From positions 1 through 64,000 of the forward strand of contig JBDRKJ010000007.1 of NCBI GenBank assembly GCA_043814035.1: a stretch of 64,000 bases of DNA. The letters run 5' to 3'. This DNA comes from Peribacter sp043814035. Its GTDB lineage: Bacteria > Patescibacteriota > Gracilibacteria > Peribacterales > Peribacteraceae. Shown piece by piece: positions 55,435 through 64,000 of this stretch (positions within the stretch are counted from its first letter, which is position 1; each line of letters begins with the position of its first letter). The notes under the pieces were generated by a model. It had not been told where the DNA came from. It saw only the letters and a list, made by a program, of their open reading frames with translations, and searched no databases. The position numbers were made by a program, and so were the translations under genes.

Positions 55435-56478
55435 TCATCGAGCGCATTCCCACGCGTCCATCGTCATCTCACGGGCCCGCCCATCGACCGTACCAACCCG
55501 AAATCTGTACAGGCCACTTGCAGAAGGCGTGAATGTAAACACCTCGCCAGGATTCACCCAGTCTTCGATACGCTCCTCAACTCCATCGGGGTGCACAATA
55601 GAACGCACGACGAAGGGCCGAATAGATCTGAGCGTGAGCGCACTCTCTACAGAGATGCCGTGCGGCACGCCGCGATCGAAACGAACGTCGCGTGTAATGC
55701 GCTTTTGGTAACGCCGCAGCACACCATCGCACGCATCAATGAGTGCACTATCACCCAACCGCTGGAATCTGGCCTGTGTGATTCCCTGACTGCGAGGGGC
55801 AATGCGCGTGAACGCTTCGAGACTCAGATCCATATCACGTCCCTCCACGTACGGCCCGCGATCGTTGATGCGCACGATCACACTCTGCCCACTCTCGGCG
55901 TTCGTCACTTTGACGAGTGTATTGCAGGGAAAAGTTCGGTGTGCCGCTGTGAGTGCATGCATGTCGAAGGATTCGCCGCACGCGGTTCCTTTACCGTGGA
56001 ATTTTTCGGAATAGAGACTCACTTCATGCACCTCCTGTGCGAGCATGTCATCGAAATTGGCAGCCATCACCAGAAGCTCATCGGCAGAGCTCACCGGAAA
56101 TGAGATATCACGCTCCTGCTCAATGAAGGGATACCGTTGAAGGAGTATGGGGAGTGATTCTGGCATCATCTCGTCGAGATCCGCGACATTCCGTGTGCGC
56201 AACAACCACAGCACGGCATCTGCCATGAGGAGTGGCTCATCGGGATAAAACATTTCATCGTCGTCAAGAATGCCACGCGCTTTGGCATACGTGATTTCCT
56301 CACTCCCCCGCTCGCCTTCGGGTACATCGCGGAAAGGAGACTCATTGGTAGGATCCGGATCGCGCCGGATGCCCTCCCAGATCATCAGAAATCCATCACG
56401 ACGCGTGATGCCCTCCGCTTCGGAGAACGCAGCAAACGGCACGAGAACCAGCACGAGAAAACACGCGAAACGGCGCAT
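55435..56478 (-). CDS. secreted RlpA-like double-psi beta-barrel protein
   Basis: The 347-residue product from ATG 56478 starts with a signal peptide (MRRFACFLVLVLVPFAAFSEA). One or two SLH-like segments follow (FRDVPEGERGSEEITYAKARGILDDDE), then an RlpA-like barrel (YSEKFHGKGTACGESFDMHALTAAHRTFPCNTLVKVTN ... VIVRINDRGPYVEGRDMDLS). A C-terminal region of unknown fold ends it. RlpA proteins bind or cut glycan strands lacking stem peptides. The catalytic Asp in NDRGP is present. The frame extends to 56772 across the RAYT gene on the other strand, which is a shadow. Confidence 0.82.
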   Translation of the reverse strand: MRRFACFLVLVLVPFAAFSEAEGITRRDGFLMIWEGIRRDPDPTNESPFRDVPEGERGSEEITYAKARGILDDDEMFYPDEPLLMADAVLWLLRTRNVADLDEMMPESLPILLQRYPFIEQERDISFPVSSADELLVMAANFDDMLAQEVHEVSLYSEKFHGKGTACGESFDMHALTAAHRTFPCNTLVKVTNAESGQSVIVRINDRGPYVEGRDMDLSLEAFTRIAPRSQGITQARFQRLGDSALIDACDGVLRRYQKRITRDVRFDRGVPHGISVESALTLRSIRPFVVRSIVHPDGVEERIEDWVNPGEVFTFTPSASGLYRFRVGTVDGRAREMTMDAWECAR

Positions 56479-56484
56479 GGGGAT

Positions 56485-56513
56485 ATGCTGCACGAGACGC
56501 AATAGAAGTTCAA
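56485..56513 (-). promoter_or_regulatory. leaderless promoter of RlpA-like gene
   Basis: On the minus strand TTGAAC (56508-56513), 17 bases, CAGCAT (56485-56490), then 6 bases to ATG 56478. The -10 box is poor. Confidence 0.4.
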
Positions 56514-56540
56514 TTGACGAACGTTGTACCAAATACTCAG

Positions 56541-56562
56541 CCGCAGGCATACTTGCCTGCGG
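56541..56562. repeat. REP-like palindrome upstream of RAYT
   Basis: CCGCAGGCA-TACT-TGCCTGCGG is a perfect 22-base inverted repeat 24 bases before the RAYT start, as REP elements flank their transposases. Confidence 0.65.
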
Positions 56563-56572
56563 CGCAATCGTG

Positions 56573-56578
56573 TAGAAT
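56573..56578 (+). promoter_or_regulatory. leaderless promoter of RAYT gene
   Basis: TAGAAT, preceded by TG, ends 8 bases before ATG 56587. Confidence 0.5.
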
Positions 56579-56586
56579 GAGCCGCT

Positions 56587-57030
56587 ATGGTCGTGAAATG
56601 TAGGCCTATCGAGAACGATGTGACATTGCTCGTCACAACGATACTGCAAAACAGAAAACCCTTGTTCAGTAATCCTGCAATTGCACGAGAGGCAATTGAC
56701 ACATTGTACCGAGTTCAAGATCAACACCCGTTCTTCCTTTTCGGCTTCGTCATCATGCCTGACCATTGTCATCTCCTCATACGAGTGCCATCACCAGGAA
56801 AAATATCCACCGTCATGAATCGCTGGAAGATGGGCGTGGCACACAGCATCGGATTAGGTCCGATTTGGCAATCCCGATTCGACGCACGAACGGTCCACGA
56901 TGTTTCTGAAGCTCTGCGCTACATTCACAACAATCCTGCAAAGGCCGGTCTCGTAGAGATCCCAGACAACTATCCTTGGTCTTCTGCAAGCGGAAAGTGG
57001 GATGTGCAACCAATCGACAATTGGTACTGA
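56587..57030 (+). mobile_element. REP-associated tyrosine transposase (RAYT)
   Basis: The 147-residue protein is a single-domain HUH transposase of the Y1/IS200-like RAYT group. It has the metal-binding HxH in FVIMPDHCHLLIRVP, the catalytic Tyr in ALRYIHNNPAKAGLV, and NYPWSSASG at the end. RAYTs move or maintain short palindromic REP sequences. Palindromes lie on both sides: 56541-56562 before and 57037-57058 after, plus a 31-base tandem duplication. The product is complete, so the unit could be active. It lies between two divergently unrelated cell-wall genes. Confidence 0.88.
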
Positions 57031-57036
57031 AGACAC

Positions 57037-57109
57037 GGGCGGGGAGGTATCCCCGCCCTGGGGTAATGGCGATTACAGTATCCCCGCCCTGGGGTAATGG
57101 CGATTACAG
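57037..57109. repeat. REP-like palindrome and 31-base tandem repeat
   Basis: GGGCGGGGA-GGTA-TCCCCGCCC (57037-57058) is a perfect inverted repeat just after the RAYT stop. Overlapping it, a 31-base unit (TATCCCCGCCCTGGGG plus TAATGGCGATTACAG) occurs twice without mismatch (57048-57078 and 57079-57109). Each unit contains the hairpin GTAAT-GGCG-ATTAC. The second unit supplies the stop codon of the gene at 57104-58507. Confidence 0.8.
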
Positions 57110-58507
57110 TCCCCTCCATCCTTCGCTCCTCACAAGAAGATACGCGTCGTAGCGCTCCTCCTCACGCAGATTCTTGAGCGTCTGTGGACCCACGACACCT
57201 GCACCTGTGCTGATTTCGGATGTAACGAGATTGCGATCCATCTGATAATGCAGAACTGACTCCTTGGTCTGCTGACCGAAGTATCCGTTTAGCTTCTCTC
57301 GTGGAAAGTATCCGCGATCGGCAAGCAGTCGCTGCAGCAGAGCCACTTGCGAACCGCTGTCGCCCTCACTCAGAAACTGATCGATGTTCTTGCCGCGCTC
57401 ATCAAGCAGTACCTCGACACGGTGCAGAATCAGCAGACGATCCGCCAATGCCGCGACGAGTCGCTGGTTCCACTTTGTCTCGAGTTTGCCACGGGTGAGT
57501 GGCCCGATACGTCCGGCTCCCGGATCCTGTGCCGTGCCAACCAACTGTTGGCTCTGCTGGAATGTGAGAATCGAAGCAGCTAATGCATCATCGTATACGC
57601 CATCCGTTCTGCCGGTATAGAAGCCGAGGAATCGCATGGTTCGCTGTGCCGCACGAATAACCGAAGCTCTCGCTCCCCTGTCGACGTTTCTGACGACGGG
57701 AGGCTGGGCCTCGGAACGACGTAGTGCGGCAGCGAGGAATGCAGCTGAGCGCTCACTGAGTTGATCTGTAGGTTCGGCAAGACCGTATGCCGCGCTGAAG
57801 CGTGCAAGTGCTTCTTGTGTAACCGGACCGAAGAGCCCGGTAACGGGATGACTGAAGTACCCCAATTTCTTCAGCGATTGCTGGAGCGTCTCGACCGAGA
57901 GGCTACGATCGTCCATCTTTATCGAAACGTTAAGCAGATCCTCGCCACGCACGAGAAACGGCTCGAGCCGGTCGAGCACGGCAGGAAAACTCTCGAGTGA
58001 GAAACGCTCCTTGGACTGGAATCCTCCCTTCTCATACACCGTGCCACGCACGTGCCGCACGCCGAATGCGAGCGCCCGCGCTAACCCCTCTTCACCCTCC
58101 CCCACCCAGATATCAAGACGATGCGCACCATCGAATAATTCCGTAATCGCCCCGCCACGATCGTGCACGGTGAAACGGCCGATACCGGGAAGTGCGACAA
58201 CGGTGCCGAAGGCATAACTCGACGGAGCGGCGATCATGCCGGGATACACCTCTGTACCATCGGCACCATGCGTGCCCTCTCCGTTGAGAATTTTGTCGGC
58301 GCGGTATCCGCCCTTTACATAGCAACACTGCCCCGACTTGGGAGAGTAGTAAGCCGTGATGATGAACTCCTGTTCGCGTGGAAGATCGCTGCTCACTCCT
58401 ACTGCCATCACAGGTGCGACCAACGTAAGCGCCGCAATGAGAAGTTTGATATGCCGCGGCAATCGTGCGCAGCGCGTGCGGTGGAGCGGTGTAGAAGTGA
58501 TGTGCAT
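57104..58507 (-). CDS. secreted 3D-domain protein with PG-binding repeats
   Basis: The 467-residue product has a signal peptide (about residues 18-38), then a 3D/double-psi-barrel domain (FIITAYYSPKSGQCCYVKGG ... VVALPGIGRFTVHDRGGAI ... HRLDIWVG). This is the fold of resuscitation-factor-like and MltA-like wall hydrolases, with Asp in HDRGG. Three peptidoglycan-binding domains follow (LQQSLKKLGYFSHPVTGLFGP; AAQRTMRFLGFYTGRTDGVYD; LQRLLADRGYFPREKLNGYFG). It probably cleaves or binds peptidoglycan outside the membrane. An extended -10 element lies 8 bases before ATG 58507. The last codons lie in the tandem repeat. Confidence 0.85.
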   Translation of the reverse strand: MHITSTPLHRTRCARLPRHIKLLIAALTLVAPVMAVGVSSDLPREQEFIITAYYSPKSGQCCYVKGGYRADKILNGEGTHGADGTEVYPGMIAAPSSYAFGTVVALPGIGRFTVHDRGGAITELFDGAHRLDIWVGEGEEGLARALAFGVRHVRGTVYEKGGFQSKERFSLESFPAVLDRLEPFLVRGEDLLNVSIKMDDRSLSVETLQQSLKKLGYFSHPVTGLFGPVTQEALARFSAAYGLAEPTDQLSERSAAFLAAALRRSEAQPPVVRNVDRGARASVIRAAQRTMRFLGFYTGRTDGVYDDALAASILTFQQSQQLVGTAQDPGAGRIGPLTRGKLETKWNQRLVAALADRLLILHRVEVLLDERGKNIDQFLSEGDSGSQVALLQRLLADRGYFPREKLNGYFGQQTKESVLHYQMDRNLVTSEISTGAGVVGPQTLKNLREEERYDAYLLVRSEGWRGL

Positions 58508-58515
58508 TTCTGATC

Positions 58516-58524
58516 ATTCTAGCA
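58516..58524 (-). promoter_or_regulatory. leaderless extended -10 promoter of 3D-protein gene
   Basis: TGCTAGAAT on the minus strand ends 8 bases before ATG 58507. Confidence 0.65.
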
Positions 58525-58625
58525 TGTTCGCGGTCCCTTGTCCCCTTAGCGGGAAGATCGAAACATTTTGAAACCTTCGAATGCAAATCATACTTATCAT
58601 TCTTATTTTTGGCTTCTAGAAGGGC

Positions 58626-59645
58626 TCAACGAACAATAATTTCATCTTCTAGTCGTATGCCAAACTTCCCCGGAAAGTACACCCCCGGCTCGATCGTGAC
58701 AATCTCGGAAGCGAGGAGTGTTTGGTCGGGACGCTTCTGACTAAGCGTGACGCCCTCGTGGATCTCGAGCCCTACACCATGACCGAGCGAGTGAACAAAG
58801 AGCTCTTCCATACCGTACTTCTTCAAGACTGATCGTGCGATGCGATCGAGTGCATGCGTGGAGGCGCCGGTACGCACCGCACGTTCCGCAGCCTCCTTCG
58901 CCTCGCGCACGGCGGTGAGTGCACGTTTCTGCTGAGGAGTTTTCTTACCCGTGAAGAACACGCGACTCTGGTCGGCACAGTACCCTCCGTAGCGCGCGCC
59001 CACGTCGATCTGCACAATGTCACCTTTCTTGAGTGCGCGCGTGGTGGGGTGATGGTGTGGACGACTGGTATGTGCACCAAACGCCACAACCGGATCGAAG
59101 GCCAGATGATCGGCGCCGAGATCTTCGGCCCAGATACGGAGGCTTCGGGCAATTTCGCGCTCTGTAACACCGCTGCGCAATGCGGAGGGAATGCGTTGAA
59201 GAAGCATGTGTGTGATGCGCTGCGCACGTCGAAAGCGTCGCACCTCTTTTGGATCTTTGGCACGTCGAAAGTGGGCGACCACATCGCTCTTCGATAGGAA
59301 TTTCGTTCCGCGAAATTTCTTTTTCCATCGGTAACTCTGGGCAAGCGTGACGACTTCTGACTCGCAACCGCACACGGCAAAACGCTTGAGCACGTGCTCC
59401 AGATCATCGAGGGGACGCACCATGCACCCTGCGGCAACCTTCGCAGCCACTTCACGATACCGGGGATCCACGAAGAGGAGGGTACGATTCGGCGTGAGGA
59501 GTACAGCTCCCGCACTCACCTCCGCCCCCGTCAAATAGCGAATATGTACCAGGCTTGTGACGAGAAAGGCCGGAGCAGCGGCACGCCGGAGGAGGGAACG
59601 AGGCGTAGATGGACGCATTGCAGGCGGAGTGGCAAATGGACACAA
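58626..59645 (-). CDS. Xaa-Pro aminopeptidase (M24 family)
   Basis: The 339-residue enzyme removes N-terminal residues before proline. An N-terminal creatinase-like domain (VHIRYLTGAEVSAGAVLLTP) precedes the pita-bread catalytic domain. All five metal ligands are visible: the two Asp in VQIDVGARYGGYCADQSRVF, His in LGHGVGLEIHEG, Glu in VTIEPGVYFP, and Glu in GIRLEDEIIV. It is slightly shorter than PepP and closer to PepQ/PepP-like proteins of Gram-positives. TTG 59645 is 8 bases after a -10 box; ATG 59618 is the alternative start. Confidence 0.88.
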   Translation of the reverse strand: MCPFATPPAMRPSTPRSLLRRAAAPAFLVTSLVHIRYLTGAEVSAGAVLLTPNRTLLFVDPRYREVAAKVAAGCMVRPLDDLEHVLKRFAVCGCESEVVTLAQSYRWKKKFRGTKFLSKSDVVAHFRRAKDPKEVRRFRRAQRITHMLLQRIPSALRSGVTEREIARSLRIWAEDLGADHLAFDPVVAFGAHTSRPHHHPTTRALKKGDIVQIDVGARYGGYCADQSRVFFTGKKTPQQKRALTAVREAKEAAERAVRTGASTHALDRIARSVLKKYGMEELFVHSLGHGVGLEIHEGVTLSQKRPDQTLLASEIVTIEPGVYFPGKFGIRLEDEIIVR

Positions 59646-59652
59646 AGTATGC

Positions 59653-59659
59653 TATCATA
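59653..59659. promoter_or_regulatory. overlapping divergent -10 boxes
   Basis: TATCAT on the plus strand (59653-59658) and TATGAT on the minus strand (59654-59659) overlap almost fully. The peptidase gene and the VirB2-like operon are divergent around this point. Confidence 0.5.
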
Positions 59660-59693
59660 AAGCTTGAATACCAAGCTCAATACCTTAACACAC

Positions 59694-60074
59694 ATGAGTA
59701 CCCGTCTCTGGCTCTGTGCCGCTCTCCTCGGATGTTCTATTGCCGCACTGCACCTCGCATTGCCTGAAGGACATGCCCTCGCACAGGTCTACAACGGTCC
59801 GGGCTTGCAACAGGGAGCAGATAGTGGAGTTTCGGGTCTTCAGGGAGGAAACCTTCGTTCGACGATCGCAAACATCGTGAACAAAATTCTCACGTACGTC
59901 TCACTCATCGCGGTCATTGTCATCATCATTGCGGGTCTCTACCTGATCTTGAGTCTCGGCAATGATTCGGCAAAAGACACGGCCAAGAAAATCGTGTTGT
60001 ACACCGCGATTGGCCTCATTCTCATTCTGATTTCAAAAGCCCTCGTCATATTCTTCATCGGTCTTGCCGGCTAA
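59694..60074 (+). CDS. VirB2/TrbC-like pilin-type membrane protein
   Basis: The 126-residue product from ATG 59694 has a signal peptide (MSTRLWLCAALLGCSIAALH...ALA), a short Gly/Gln-rich stretch, and two membrane segments (TYVSLIAVIVIIIAGLYLIL and KIVLYTAIGLILILISKALVI) separated by a charged loop (GNDSAKDTAK). This is the layout of VirB2/TrbC pilins of type IV secretion. TTG 59664 is possible but would lengthen the signal region. It is the first of three genes with gaps of 5 and 2 bases. Confidence 0.75.
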   Translation: MSTRLWLCAALLGCSIAALHLALPEGHALAQVYNGPGLQQGADSGVSGLQGGNLRSTIANIVNKILTYVSLIAVIVIIIAGLYLILSLGNDSAKDTAKKIVLYTAIGLILILISKALVIFFIGLAG

Positions 60075-60079
60075 CCGCC

Positions 60080-60421
60080 ATGATTTCCATTCGCTACTAC
60101 CTCACTTCATTGGCCCTGCTCACTCTGCCGCGCGTCGCTGGTGCACAGGCACTCGGCAATGCGGATGACATCAATCTTGGTGGAGGTGGGGGCACTGATC
60201 TGAAGGGAACGATTCTGAGTATTGCTCAGAAAATTTTGGGCTTCGTCTCGCTCGTTGCCATCGTCGTTATTGTCATCGCCGGTATCTGGCTCATCGTGGG
60301 GCTGGGAGAAGAGAGCTCCAAAGACAAAGCGAAAAAGATTGTCATCTACACCATTGCAGGATTGATCCTGATTCTCATCGCACGCGCCATTGTCACGTTC
60401 GTCATTGGCACCGTTTCCTGA
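60080..60421 (+). CDS. second VirB2/TrbC-like protein
   Basis: The 113-residue protein is a paralogue of the previous gene product: signal peptide (to RVAGAQA), Gly-rich spacer (DINLGGGGGTDLKG), and two membrane segments (FVSLVAIVVIVIAGIWLIVG, IVIYTIAGLILILIARAIVT) with the loop GEESSKDKAKK. Tandem pilin-like genes suggest a repeated structural subunit. It starts 5 bases after the previous stop with no SD, so it is translated from the same message. Confidence 0.75.
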   Translation: MISIRYYLTSLALLTLPRVAGAQALGNADDINLGGGGGTDLKGTILSIAQKILGFVSLVAIVVIVIAGIWLIVGLGEESSKDKAKKIVIYTIAGLILILIARAIVTFVIGTVS

Positions 60422-60423
60422 TC

Positions 60424-64000
<3,577 letters not shown>

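Noticed and set aside
59664..59693. TTG start for the first VirB2-like gene
   Set aside because: It would put ten polar residues before a good signal peptide that begins at ATG 59694; not fully excluded.

Overview
The window reads as a piece of a small, gene-dense, moderately GC-rich bacterial genome from the Candidate Phyla Radiation, most like Peregrinibacteria/Peribacteria. This is inference from content: short intergenic gaps, single-copy informational genes (dnaG-rpoD, leuS, der, greA, holA, ftsK, ybaB), a large share of unknown or surface proteins, and dispersed palindromic repeats inside reading frames. TGA and TAG both act as ordinary stops, so the standard bacterial code applies.

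Layout. 0.2-7.5 kb: EamA transporter, SLH protein, stand-alone carB, greA, a small helical protein, holA. 7.7-12.7 kb: a surface block with a dockerin protein, a cohesin-like/FN3 anchored protein, a cupredoxin-fold protein and a TMTC-like membrane/TPR protein. 13.5-22.0 kb: alpha-2-macroglobulin plus PBP1C. 22.0-26.2 kb: P-loop/dCMP-deaminase fusion, a small Cys-rich protein, tRNA-Tyr preceded by a decayed tRNA-Tyr copy, an AT-richer ACR3 arsenite exporter, and a TIM-barrel epimerase. 26.3-34.5 kb: RmlD-like reductase, FtsK, four-helix-bundle protein, RdgB, UvrD-type helicase-nuclease. 34.5-38.0 kb: rpoD and dnaG. 38.2-47.9 kb: a small SD-led gene, CPA2 antiporter, RsmB/F-type methyltransferase, other small genes, leuS with an in-frame amber codon, der. 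47.9-55.3 kb: LOG-family protein, mltG, ybaB, DUF4349 protein, TraD/VirD4-like ATPase. 55.4-62.6 kb: RlpA-like and 3D-domain wall proteins with a RAYT transposase between them, an Xaa-Pro peptidase, two VirB2-like proteins and a PKD/proline-rich protein. 62.6 kb to the edge: tRNA-His whose 3' end overlaps a large serine recombinase, probably the border of an integrated element.

Two expression styles coexist. About twenty genes have a -10 hexamer only 6-8 bases before the start codon, often with a -35 box 16-17 bases further up, so their mRNAs should be leaderless. Others have short pyrimidine-rich leaders without Shine-Dalgarno (SD) sequence. In contrast three poorly characterised genes (complement 12758-13231, 25238-26164, 38206-38715) have an SD, a leader of about 70-175 bases with hairpins, and their own strong terminator hairpin. 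The primary sigma factor carries a C-terminal zinc-ribbon-like tail that may matter for this promoter usage.

The most striking single locus is leuS: a copy of the dispersed coding palindrome carries an in-frame TAG, with the normal C-terminal domain still intact in the same frame behind it. The same repeat family sits in frame inside the macroglobulin, the P-loop/deaminase and the rRNA methyltransferase, a different palindrome lies in PBP1C, and another is inserted in the D-arm of the decayed tRNA-Tyr copy.
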